DNA from: Holophagaceae bacterium
GTDB lineage: Bacteria > Acidobacteriota > Holophagae > Holophagales > Holophagaceae
Length of the DNA: 25,340 nucleotides
Reading direction: 5' to 3'
Assembly (NCBI GenBank): GCA_025353305.1
Contig: JANXQX010000193.1
Location: 1 to 25,340, forward strand
In this document: piece after piece, positions 8,020 through 15,885 of the stretch
How positions within the stretch are numbered: position 1 is the first letter of the stretch
Layout: each line of letters begins with the position of its first letter
Program-made: the position numbers and the translations under genes
Notes under the pieces: model-generated
What the model was told of the DNA's origin: nothing
The model's database searches: none
Seen by the model: only the letters and a program-made list of their open reading frames with translations

Positions 8020-8273
8020 TGGCCCTCATTGCAAGGGCTTCGGACACCGCTCGGCTGGCGAATTTCAGCTTCCATTTCTGGGGTGCTCCCTCGGGGTGAT
8101 GTCATGGGAATTCGTTCCCAGAGTAGCACCCGCGAAAGACGATGAGTTGACCGCCTCTAGGCCGCACGCGCCCGGAATTCGTTGCTTTCGTTCGCCGCGT
8201 TGCGCTCTGAAGCCACCGGGATAGTGGTCGATGATTTGTTGCGGCGGGGCCACGCAGCAGTCACTCTTCGAAG
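8020..8273. promoter_or_regulatory. Divergent promoter region between the GT39-like gene and aroA
   Basis: This 254-bp spacer separates divergent start codons and must hold both promoters; no box pair is clear enough to call. No gene is convincing in it. It contains the nested inverted repeats at 8081-8131 described separately. The 20 bases before the aroA ATG carry no good Shine-Dalgarno sequence. Confidence 0.5.
8081..8131. ncRNA. Candidate structured RNA element or nested inverted repeat
   Basis: GGGTGCT (8081-8087) pairs perfectly with AGCACCC (8125-8131). Inside sit a small CCC/GGG hairpin (8088-8096) and a perfect TGGGAA-TTCG-TTCCCA hairpin (8105-8120), giving a three-way-junction-like fold. 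It is about 60 bases upstream of the GT39-like start on one strand and about 140 bases upstream of aroA on the other. It could be a leader RNA, an operator or an unlisted dispersed repeat; I match it to no known riboswitch class. Confidence 0.35.
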
Positions 8274-9557
8274 ATGAATCTGTCACTTTTACAGGACACC
8301 CTGCCTCCCGGGTCAACCCTCGGCATTGTCCAGCTTCCGGGCTCGAAATCCGTGACCAACCGGGCCCTGCTGCTGGCCGCGATGGCGCCAGGAACTTCCA
8401 CGTTGCACGGCGGACTTGAGGCTGAGGACACGCGAAGGATGCGCGAATGCCTTTGGACGCTGGGTCTGCCGGTGGTCGAGGTGAATGACGCATGGAGCAT
8501 ATCCGGAGGTTTCGCCCCCAACGCGGCGGCGCCGATCTATGTCGGGGCCTCGGGCACGACGTTGCGGTTCCTGCTTCCGTGGCTCGCCTTGAGCGCCAAA
8601 GTCCCCGTGAGGATCAATGGCGATCCGCGGCTTTTCGAAAGACCCCTGGGCCCTCTGCTGGCGCCCCTTTTGGCCCTTGGTGCGAAATGGAAATTCGAAG
8701 GGAACGGCGCCTGGCTGCATCCGGTCCCGGAAACACCGGAGCAGTTGGACGTTATGATCGACGGCAGCCTGAGCAGTCAATTCATTACAGGTCTGACGCT
8801 CGCCGCCGCAGGGCTTCGACAGGGAGGCAACCTGTCCTGGAACAAAGCCGTGGCGAGCCGCAGCTATCTCGAGATCACGCGCCACTGGCTGGCGCGGTTC
8901 GGGTGTGACAGTGAGCTGTTGGAATCCTCCTGGCACATTCCCGGAAACCAGCTCAACGCCGTAGAGGTTGTTCTGCCCGGCGACTGGAGCGGTGCCGCGG
9001 CTTTTTTGGCGGCCGCCGCCGTGACGGGCCGAAGCATCAGCGTGGGTCCCCTGGATTCTGATGATCCCCAGGGCGACCGGGCGCTTGAAGGCATTCTCTT
9101 GGAAGCTGGTTGCACCAGCCATTGGCACGGAAAACGGTTGTGGCTTTCAGGCCCGCTGCGCAGAGGCATTCAGGCCGATCTCACCCTTTGCCCTGATCTT
9201 GGCCCGGTCTTGGCGGCCGTTTGCGCCCTCGCGCCGGAACCGTCAAAGCTGACCGGACTCCAGACGCTCCCTCACAAGGAATGCGATCGCCTGGATGCCT
9301 CGGCTGAATTGGTGCGCTGGCTGGGCGGCGAAGCCGACATCATCGGCGATCATACGCTTGAGATCTGTCCTGCCATTGCTTCCAGGTTGCTACTCCCACG
9401 GGAGCCCTTCGACCCCCGCAACGATCACCGCATGGCCTTTGCCGCGGCGGTGGGTGCGTTGAGATGCGGCGGAGAGCTGAAAGATCCCGCCTGTGTGGCC
9501 AAAACATTTCCCGGGTTCTGGGAAGTATGGAAAGAGATGTTGCGGGGGACTCCGTGA
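8274..9557 (+). CDS. aroA: 3-phosphoshikimate 1-carboxyvinyltransferase (EPSP synthase)
   Basis: The 427-residue enzyme joins phosphoenolpyruvate to shikimate-3-phosphate in the cytoplasm, the sixth step of the shikimate pathway to aromatic amino acids. Family motifs are all present in order: PGSKSVTNRALL (22-33), GASGTTLRFL (91-100), GDPRLFERPLGPL (116-128), DGSLSSQFITGL (163-174), GDWSGAAAF (236-244), CPDLGPVLAA with the catalytic-type Asp (D308), LPHKECDRLDA (332-342) and DPRNDHRMAFA (380-390). Length is normal. Position 91-96 reads GASGTT rather than the NAGTAM of class I enzymes. No good Shine-Dalgarno precedes the ATG, but a stop at 8232 and no other start codon in between fix it. The stop overlaps the next gene's GTG (GTGA), so aroA and the regulator are probably co-expressed. 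Confidence 0.96.
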   Translation: MNLSLLQDTLPPGSTLGIVQLPGSKSVTNRALLLAAMAPGTSTLHGGLEAEDTRRMRECLWTLGLPVVEVNDAWSISGGFAPNAAAPIYVGASGTTLRFLLPWLALSAKVPVRINGDPRLFERPLGPLLAPLLALGAKWKFEGNGAWLHPVPETPEQLDVMIDGSLSSQFITGLTLAAAGLRQGGNLSWNKAVASRSYLEITRHWLARFGCDSELLESSWHIPGNQLNAVEVVLPGDWSGAAAFLAAAAVTGRSISVGPLDSDDPQGDRALEGILLEAGCTSHWHGKRLWLSGPLRRGIQADLTLCPDLGPVLAAVCALAPEPSKLTGLQTLPHKECDRLDASAELVRWLGGEADIIGDHTLEICPAIASRLLLPREPFDPRNDHRMAFAAAVGALRCGGELKDPACVAKTFPGFWEVWKEMLRGTP

Positions 9558-12500
9558 CGCTTAAGGCGGCCTGGTCGGGTCATTGGAAAGCTCCGTGGCC
9601 GCTGACCCGTGGACGCAAGTGGGGCGACCTTCCCTGGGCGCTGTTCGCCATCAGCGAAGCCTGGATGATGGGTGGCCGCGATAATCACTGGCCGCGGTGC
9701 GACTGGGAGGCACGGCGGCCCTTCGGCCCACGCCCGACCTCCGTTCCAGATCAGTGGTATTCGCAGCCGGACCCGGCGTGGGTTTCCCTGCTGCGCCATG
9801 GCAGCGCCAAGCTCCCCGCGCAGTGGAAAGGCCCCAGGGAGGACCCGCTGCTCTCCTGGTGCTGGTCCGCTCTGCTCGAAGGGGATGGCACGCCCTTCAT
9901 GGCCTACGGTTCAGTGCTGCTGGACCGCGCCACGCGGCAGCGCTGGATTCCGCTCCTGGGTGCGGTGGATGAAACCGGGACCTTGCAACTGCCGCCCTTC
10001 CTCGACGTATTGGTTCCGGATTCGATCAAGAAACTGCCGCAAGGTTGGTGGCCCTTCCTGCTTCGCTCCCTCGATTTCGAGGGCAGGATCCTGCCCGAAG
10101 GGCCGCTGGGCGATGTTCCCTTCGATCGGTTGCGCCCTTTCCTCGATTCCTTCGTGCTGAAAAAACTCCCAGACCCGCTGCGCGATTCCATCGGTGCAAA
10201 TTGGCTATGCGAACTGCCTGATGGTCAATGGATGATCTCTCCGCAGGTGCGTGCCTTCGCAAGGGGAATGGGTCCTTCCACTGCGCTGCTGCCTGTTTCC
10301 CTGGCGCTTGGGGATGAACCCGATGCATCCATTCGAGAGCTGCTGGATGGTCTTGTCCCCGCGATTCCTCCCGTTGGATGGGCACCGAGCATCGCCGCTG
10401 ACCTCGCCGGTTCGCCCCTGGAGCCCTGCCCGGCACCGGGCGGCGAGCCGACGTGGGACAGGTTGCGAGTGAGGTGGGGGTCAGGGCTTCCGGAAATCCC
10501 GGCGGGTTATCCGGCGTGGGGTGGCCGCGCACATCCTTGCGCTGACCCGTTCCATTGGATGGCGGAAGGCAGGCGGGCTTACCTAGCGCAGGCTCTCGAA
10601 ATCGCGCTGCGGGCCTTCACTTTGGCCCATGCCCATTTCGAGCGGTTGCATTCAAGCTTCTGGAGCGACCGCGCCGCGGCCAACGCTGAACTGGCGGCGC
10701 TGCACTGGGCGGACCACCAAAGCCTGCCCTTCTGGCAGAAGGCCCAGGCCAAGCCACTGAGCCCATTCAAGGAATTGAACGAGGCTAGCCGGCTCATCAT
10801 CGAAGGCGATTGGAAGGCCGCCATGAAGCGGTTGCGCTCACTTACCGAGACCTATCCTGAGGAACCCCACGCATGGGTCCTGATCGGCCAGCGTGGCCTT
10901 GAAGAAGGACGCCAGGATTGGATCCGTGAAGCCCTGCCCCATATCACCGATCCAGGATTCAGGTTGTTGTTTGCAGCTTCATTAGGTGCAATGGAAGAGG
11001 CTCCACCGATGGAACTTCACCCAGAGCAACGCTTGTTGTGGGAGTTTCATCGGCTGCTTCGGGGCCATGCTCAACCACCGGAATTCTGGTCTGCGTGGGA
11101 GGCGTGCCCCAGCCATTACCTGCGCCTGGAAGCGGGCCTTGCCTTGCTCGAAGCCCGGGAAAGCGAACGGAATCCGTCGGTGCTGCTCGCGCTCCAGGCC
11201 ATCGCGGATCGCGCCGCCATGAAGCACCACCAGGATCGCCTTCGGCGGTTGTGGCCCTCGCCCGTGCCCGGTCTGGAGCTTGATCCGAAGGAACTGCTCA
11301 GCCGCTGGCTATTGACGCGCGCCCGTCCGACCTGGCTGCTCTGGGGCCATGCCCGGCAGGCAATGGAAGTCATGGGCCACGGAGAACCGCCACCTGATGG
11401 TCTGCTGAGCCGCTTGCACCAGGATGGGCACGTGGCGCCGTGCGAACTGCGGGGGTGGATATGGTGGGGCTTTCCACTGCATTGGGAGGGCTCTGCAGTC
11501 GGATCGGTGTTGGTGGCCTTGAAACCCGGTGAGGCGCTGGAGCCGCCCCTGGATCCGCAACTGCTGGCTCCCTGGCTCGCGAAACTGAACCCGGGCATCC
11601 TTGCCGAACCGGTGCCCGAAGGTGGCGAACTGCTTTCGGATGGCAGCGAACCCATGGCCACGCTGCTTCGTGAACTGGCCCGGGTGGCGCCTTCGGAACT
11701 CACGGTGCTCATTCTCGGTCCCACCGGAAGCGGGAAGGAACTCACCGCGCGGGAACTGCATCGAAGATCAGGCCGTCCTGGTCCCCTGGTGCCGGTGAAT
11801 TGCTCGGCCTTCACCGAAAGCCTGATGGAATCGGAGCTCTTCGGCCATGTGAAAGGCGCCTTCACTGGCGCCGCCTCGGATCGCAAAGGCGCCATCGAAA
11901 GCGCACAGGGCGGAACTCTTTTCCTGGATGAAGTCGCGGATCTTTCCCCGCACCTGCAATCGCTGCTGCTCCGCGTGATCCAGGAACATGAAGTGAGGAA
12001 AGTCGGCAGCGACCACTCCGTGCGGGTGGATGTGCGCTTCGTGTCGGCGACCCATCGGCCCTTGGAGGAACTGGCCGCTTCGTCGGCCTTCCGTCGCGAT
12101 CTGCTCTATCGCTTGCAGGGCACGGTCCTGCGCTTGCCGAGCCTGCGGGAACGCAGCCATGAGTTCCCCTACCTGTTGCCCCGGCTAGTCTCCATGATCG
12201 CCAAGACCAACAAGCGTGAAGCACCTGAACTGGCCACGGGGCTCGCCCAAGCCCTGGCCCGGCTGCCGTGGCCCGGCAACGTGCGCGAGTTGCGGCATGC
12301 CATCGAACGCGCCCTGCTGCGCTGTGGTAACGGACCTTTGAAACTGGAGCATTTCCCCGAACTCCAGCAGCCTGAATACCAGTCCCGCACCTGGGAAGAA
12401 GCCACCCATGGCTTCCAGCGGCGACTTATGCTGGAGACTCTGCGCCGCTGCGGCTTCCGTGCCGCCGAGGCCGCCGAGTCCCTGGGCATGGCCCGCCCCG

Positions 12501-12577
12501 CCCTCTACACCGCCGCAAAACGCCTGGGCATTGATCTCATCGCCGAAAGGAAGAACTGGAATCCGGAAGCGGGCTGA
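9554..12577 (+). CDS. Sigma-54-type AAA+ transcriptional activator with a very long unrecognised N-terminal region
   Basis: The 1007-residue protein ends in a textbook bacterial enhancer-binding protein: Walker A GPTGSGKE (722-729), the sigma-54 contact loop GAFTGA (768-773), Walker B TLFLDE (788-793), arginine fingers in FRRDLLYR (846-853), sensor II WPGNVRELRHA (906-916) and a Fis-type helix-turn-helix (about 966-992). It should hydrolyse ATP to open sigma-54 promoters. The first ~690 residues are unusual: a Trp/Pro-rich part (1-340), an Ala/Leu-rich helical part resembling TPR-like repeats (about 340-570), and a segment before the AAA domain (about 635-680) that could be a degenerate GAF domain. 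No receiver or PAS domain is seen. I chose the GTG at 9554, which overlaps the aroA stop as GTGA and follows a G-run; the ATG at 9527 in the same frame is an alternative. Its target genes cannot be read from the window. Confidence 0.85.
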   Translation: MTLKAAWSGHWKAPWPLTRGRKWGDLPWALFAISEAWMMGGRDNHWPRCDWEARRPFGPRPTSVPDQWYSQPDPAWVSLLRHGSAKLPAQWKGPREDPLLSWCWSALLEGDGTPFMAYGSVLLDRATRQRWIPLLGAVDETGTLQLPPFLDVLVPDSIKKLPQGWWPFLLRSLDFEGRILPEGPLGDVPFDRLRPFLDSFVLKKLPDPLRDSIGANWLCELPDGQWMISPQVRAFARGMGPSTALLPVSLALGDEPDASIRELLDGLVPAIPPVGWAPSIAADLAGSPLEPCPAPGGEPTWDRLRVRWGSGLPEIPAGYPAWGGRAHPCADPFHWMAEGRRAYLAQALEIALRAFTLAHAHFERLHSSFWSDRAAANAELAALHWADHQSLPFWQKAQAKPLSPFKELNEASRLIIEGDWKAAMKRLRSLTETYPEEPHAWVLIGQRGLEEGRQDWIREALPHITDPGFRLLFAASLGAMEEAPPMELHPEQRLLWEFHRLLRGHAQPPEFWSAWEACPSHYLRLEAGLALLEARESERNPSVLLALQAIADRAAMKHHQDRLRRLWPSPVPGLELDPKELLSRWLLTRARPTWLLWGHARQAMEVMGHGEPPPDGLLSRLHQDGHVAPCELRGWIWWGFPLHWEGSAVGSVLVALKPGEALEPPLDPQLLAPWLAKLNPGILAEPVPEGGELLSDGSEPMATLLRELARVAPSELTVLILGPTGSGKELTARELHRRSGRPGPLVPVNCSAFTESLMESELFGHVKGAFTGAASDRKGAIESAQGGTLFLDEVADLSPHLQSLLLRVIQEHEVRKVGSDHSVRVDVRFVSATHRPLEELAASSAFRRDLLYRLQGTVLRLPSLRERSHEFPYLLPRLVSMIAKTNKREAPELATGLAQALARLPWPGNVRELRHAIERALLRCGNGPLKLEHFPELQQPEYQSRTWEEATHGFQRRLMLETLRRCGFRAAEAAESLGMARPALYTAAKRLGIDLIAERKNWNPEAG

Positions 12578-12646
12578 GAATCACGTAGCCGGGATTCCTG
12601 CTTGAAAAACACTCGTTAAGATTCGTAGAAGGAATGCGGTACCCCT
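12578..12646. other. Short convergent spacer
   Basis: Sixty-nine bases lie between the convergent ends of the activator and the PH-like membrane protein. I see no hairpin followed by a T-run on either strand and no gene. Confidence 0.5.
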
Positions 12647-13225
12647 TCACTTGGGCAGTTTGTCCCCGGCGCAGTAGCGGAAGATTTCCATGACCTGAGG
12701 GAAATTATCAGGCATGCAATAGAGGCCGATGGGCTTATAGCCCCACTCGCGCTTGACCATGATGAAGCGGCGCCAGGCCTTCACTTTGAGCTTGGTGATG
12801 TCCTTCCAGGGGATGAAAACGTTCTGCTCGGACTCGGCCAGGAGCCCGGCACCCGCGACACCGGGATTGCCTGAAAAAATTCCGGCCAGCACAGCAGCGG
12901 TCGAGGCGGCCTTGGCCCCTTTTCCGGCTACGGAGCGCACGCCGTGGGAGGTCAGATAGAAGACCACCTTGAAGCCGCCGAACAAGTCGATCACCAGGCC
13001 CACCAGGATGAAGAGGCCGAACAGGATCGACAGCGTCACAAGCGGGACCAGCAGGGCGTAGTCAGGACGCTTCGAGATGAAAGCGACAAAGATGCCGAGC
13101 AGCACGCTGGGAATGCCGAAGGCCAGCAGCAAGGAGGACCACACGGTCGGGTTGGTCAGAACTTTTATCCGGGTCTCCCAGGTGAGATGGAGCTGTTCGG
13201 GTGTGTTGGTTGTGCCGTCGTCCAT
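12647..13225 (-). CDS. Two-helix membrane protein with a PH-like C-terminal region
   Basis: The 192-residue protein has a polar N-terminus, two hydrophobic helices (about 28-50 and 55-82) and then a beta-rich stretch running VVFYLTSHGVRSV ... NVFIPWKDITKLKVK ... GYKPIGLYCMPDNFPQVMEIFRYCA. That pattern (strand, 'LTSHGVR', 'IPWKDI', C-terminal helix) is what bacterial PH-like membrane proteins show, where the domain follows two helices on the cytoplasmic side. A Gly/Ala-rich insertion (about 100-130) interrupts it. AGGAGG five bases before the ATG is a strong ribosome site. It is the last gene of a long minus-strand run, 25 bases after the ABC transporter ATPase gene. Role unknown; the PH-like fold is an inference. 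Confidence 0.7.
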   Translation of the reverse strand: MDDGTTNTPEQLHLTWETRIKVLTNPTVWSSLLLAFGIPSVLLGIFVAFISKRPDYALLVPLVTLSILFGLFILVGLVIDLFGGFKVVFYLTSHGVRSVAGKGAKAASTAAVLAGIFSGNPGVAGAGLLAESEQNVFIPWKDITKLKVKAWRRFIMVKREWGYKPIGLYCMPDNFPQVMEIFRYCAGDKLPK

Positions 13226-13250
13226 GGTGGCCTCCTGAATTGTTTATCCG

Positions 13251-14051
13251 TCAATCCACCGCCGCGCCTTTGAATTCATCCCGCACATGCCGGTCCTGCT
13301 CCTCCATCAGCAGCTGCGACAGCTCTTTTTTCAGGCTATTGAATTCGGGCGAGGCCACGTCCCGCGGCCTCGGCAGCTCGATGCGCAGGTCGCGCTTGAT
13401 GGTGCCGGGACGGTAGGTCATCAGCACGGTGCGGTCGGCGAGATAGAGCGACTCCTCGATGCTGTGGGTGACGAAGATGATGGTCTTCTTCAGCTCGGTC
13501 CAGATGCGCAGCAGCTCGTCCTGCAGGTTGCGCCGGGTCAGGGCGTCCAGGGCGCCGAAGGGCTCGTCCATGAGCATGATCGGCGAATCCAGCGCCAGCA
13601 CCCGCGCGATGGCCACGCGCTGGCGCATGCCGCCGCTCAGATCCTTGGGGTAGCGCACGCGGAAATCCTGGAGATGCAACATGGCCAGCAGGCTTTCCAC
13701 CCGCTCCCGGATTTCGCCTTTGGCCATTCCCTTGATCTCCAAGCCGAAGGCTACATTTTTCTCCACAGTCATCCAGGGAAACAGCGCGTACTCCTGGAAC
13801 ACCATGCCCCGGTCGGGACCCGGCACCGTCACCGGCACACCCGTGATGTCGATGACACCGGCGCTCGGCAACGAGAAGCCGGCGATGGCGTTCAGCAGGG
13901 TGGATTTCCCGCAGCCGGAGGGACCCAGCAGACAGACGAACTCGCCCTGCCGGATCTCCAGGTCGATGTCCTTGAGCGCGATGACATCCTGTTCCCCGCT
14001 TTGGAAGACCTTGTGGACGCCTCGGATGGCAATGTGAGCGGGGGTCTCCAT
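13251..14051 (-). CDS. ABC transporter ATPase, nitrate/sulfonate/taurine type
   Basis: The 266-residue ATPase energises import by the permease encoded just upstream. Visible motifs are Walker A GPSGCGKS (43-50), Q-loop VFQEYALFPW (84-93), signature LSGGMRQR (138-145), Walker B IMLMDEP (158-164), D-loop GALDA and H-loop His in FVTHS (H196). The MDEPFGALDALTR stretch and total length are characteristic of the SsuB/TauB/NrtD group. The frame stays open far upstream into the permease gene, but the true start is the ATG at 14051, whose A is the last base of the permease stop (TGATG), a translational coupling. Substrate cannot be told from the ATPase. Confidence 0.93.
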   Translation of the reverse strand: METPAHIAIRGVHKVFQSGEQDVIALKDIDLEIRQGEFVCLLGPSGCGKSTLLNAIAGFSLPSAGVIDITGVPVTVPGPDRGMVFQEYALFPWMTVEKNVAFGLEIKGMAKGEIRERVESLLAMLHLQDFRVRYPKDLSGGMRQRVAIARVLALDSPIMLMDEPFGALDALTRRNLQDELLRIWTELKKTIIFVTHSIEESLYLADRTVLMTYRPGTIKRDLRIELPRPRDVASPEFNSLKKELSQLLMEEQDRHVRDEFKGAAVD

Positions 14052-14884
14052 CAGCCCTGCTCCAGGCCGCGGTGCCACTTCAGCAGGAAATCGCTCAAGC
14101 GGCTCATCAGTGTGTCGATGCCCAGGCCCAGCAGGCCGATGGTGAACATTCCGGCGATGATCTTGTCCGACCAGAGGTACTCGCGCGCTTCGAGAATGCG
14201 GTAGCCGAGCCCATTGTTCACCGCGATCATCTCGGACACGATCACCACGATGAACGCCGTGCCCATGCCGATGCGCGCGCCGGTGAAGATGTAGGGCGCC
14301 GACGCCGGCAGGATGATCCGCGTGAACTGCGTGAACCGCGAAGCGCCCAGATTCAGCCCCACCCGCAAATAGATCCCGTCCACGTTCTGCACGCCCGCCA
14401 CGGTGTTCATCAGCACCGGGAAGAAGGCGCCGATGCTGATGAGGAATACCGCCGGCGGGTTGCCCAGGCCGAACCACAGGATGGCCAGCGGGATGTAGGC
14501 GATGGGCGGGATGGGCCGCAGCACCTGGATGATGGGGTTGAAGAGCCCGTACATGATCCGGCTGTAGCCCATGGCGAGGCCCAATGGCAACGCGAGGCCG
14601 CCGCCGATGAAGAAGCCCACCAGCACCCGGTAAAGGCTGCCCATGGCGTCCTGCGGCAGTTCACCGGATACGAGCCATTTCCAGTAGGACCCCTGGGCCG
14701 GATTGAAGACTTCGAGCGGGCGCAGGTAGGCCCACCACTTCACCAGCACCCGCATGGGCGAAGGGAGGATGACGGCGTTCACCCAGCCCTTGGTGGACAG
14801 CAGGTGCCAGAAAGCCAGGGCCGCCAAGGGCACCAGGATGCCGGAGGCCGTCTTCCAGATAGGGCGCCGTGGCAACCGTCCCAT
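14051..14884 (-). CDS. ABC transporter permease, SsuC/TauC/NrtB type
   Basis: The 277-residue inner-membrane protein has about six hydrophobic helices. The EAA loop that docks on the ATPase is seen at GASRFTQFTRIILPASAP (180-197), in the usual place for the binding-protein-dependent permease family. Features such as VLRPIPPIAYIPLAILWFG (121-139) are typical of nitrate/sulfonate/taurine permeases. GAGG lies a few bases ahead of the ATG, inside the end of the preceding binding-protein gene, and only three bases separate the two. The stop overlaps the ATPase start. It very probably works as a homodimer with the two flanking products. Confidence 0.92.
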   Translation of the reverse strand: MGRLPRRPIWKTASGILVPLAALAFWHLLSTKGWVNAVILPSPMRVLVKWWAYLRPLEVFNPAQGSYWKWLVSGELPQDAMGSLYRVLVGFFIGGGLALPLGLAMGYSRIMYGLFNPIIQVLRPIPPIAYIPLAILWFGLGNPPAVFLISIGAFFPVLMNTVAGVQNVDGIYLRVGLNLGASRFTQFTRIILPASAPYIFTGARIGMGTAFIVVIVSEMIAVNNGLGYRILEAREYLWSDKIIAGMFTIGLLGLGIDTLMSRLSDFLLKWHRGLEQG

Positions 14885-14887
14885 CGG

Positions 14888-15847
14888 CTACCTCACTTTC
14901 AATTCTTTCTTGGCCTGCTGGAGCAGATCCAGCTTCACCCAGTCCGCGGCCTTGGGTGGATTGGCCATGCGGCCCACGCCATAGGCGGCCATGAGGTCCG
15001 TGGTGATCTGGACGTGCTGGGCCGTGATGTCGTAGGTGAAGGGGCTGTTGCCGATGGCGTCCTGATAGTCATCGGACGTGATCTGGTTCTTGAACAGGGT
15101 CTCCCGGACGTACTTCTCGGCAAACTTGGGATCGTCGATGAACTTCTTGGTGGCCTCCACGAAGCACTTCAACACCCGCAGCGCCACGTCGCGGTTCTTG
15201 TAGAGTTTTTCGGTCATGACCAGCGATCGGATGGGTTCGCCCATGGGGGTGTCGTAAGGCTTGATCAGTTCGATGCCGTAGCCCTTGTTGATGGCCTGGG
15301 AGCTGTAGGGTTCCGATTGGCACATGGCGTCGATGTTCTTGGCCATCAGGACCTGATTCAAATCCGGGAAGGCCAGGTAGAGGATCAACACATCCTTGCC
15401 GGGTTTGTCGGACCAAGTCAGCTTGTACTTCGCCAGCTCCGCCAGCAGCAACAGCTCCTGGGCACCGCCCCGGGCCACACCGACCTTCTTGCCCTTGAAG
15501 TCCGCGATGGACTTGATCGGCAGGTCCGGCCGCACCACGATGCGCGCGCCGCCCTTGGCAAAACCCGCCACCACGATGAGCGGCACGCCCGCGGCCCGGC
15601 CTGCGATGGCCGCGTCCGCCGCCGTGGCGCTCATGTCGATCTCACCTGCCAGGATCGCCGGGCTGATATCGATGCCCTTGGCGAACATCCGTTCCTCGAT
15701 CTTCAGGTTGTACTTCGGCGCGATCTCCTTCATATAGGACACTGCGCCGTAATGGGCGAAGTGCAGGTTCCCCAGGCGCACCACGTCTTGGGCGGACAGA
15801 GCGAGGGCAGGAAGCAGGATCAGGGAGAAGAGTGCCTTCATGCCCAT
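14888..15847 (-). CDS. Periplasmic substrate-binding protein of the nitrate/sulfonate-type ABC importer
   Basis: The 319-residue protein starts with a short Sec signal peptide (MGMKALFSLILLPALALSA) without a lipobox Cys, so it should be soluble in the periplasm. The mature part begins DVVRLGNLHFAHYGAVSYMKE and continues with EERMFAKGIDISPAILAGEIDMS, the pattern of SsuA/NMT1-like type 2 binding proteins. The start at 15847 is preferred because GGAG stands five bases upstream; an ATG two codons later is possible, and the frame's extension to 15979 runs into the mutL end and is not credible. It is the first gene of a three-gene importer, 38 bases after mutL. The ligand may be a sulfonate, nitrate, pyrimidine-like or other small anion; no metabolic gene nearby decides. 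Confidence 0.9.
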   Translation of the reverse strand: MGMKALFSLILLPALALSAQDVVRLGNLHFAHYGAVSYMKEIAPKYNLKIEERMFAKGIDISPAILAGEIDMSATAADAAIAGRAAGVPLIVVAGFAKGGARIVVRPDLPIKSIADFKGKKVGVARGGAQELLLLAELAKYKLTWSDKPGKDVLILYLAFPDLNQVLMAKNIDAMCQSEPYSSQAINKGYGIELIKPYDTPMGEPIRSLVMTEKLYKNRDVALRVLKCFVEATKKFIDDPKFAEKYVRETLFKNQITSDDYQDAIGNSPFTYDITAQHVQITTDLMAAYGVGRMANPPKAADWVKLDLLQQAKKELKVR

Positions 15848-15885
15848 GGAATCTCCGGGGTTCGAAGTGAGTCTAATACATCGGC

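Noticed and set aside
12578..12646. Bidirectional terminator between the activator and the PH-like protein
   Set aside because: No inverted repeat followed by T's is visible on either strand.
14052..14477. N-terminal extension of the importer ATPase into the permease gene
   Set aside because: The added part is a frame-shifted reading of permease sequence; the ATG at 14051 overlaps the permease stop and starts the ABC domain normally.
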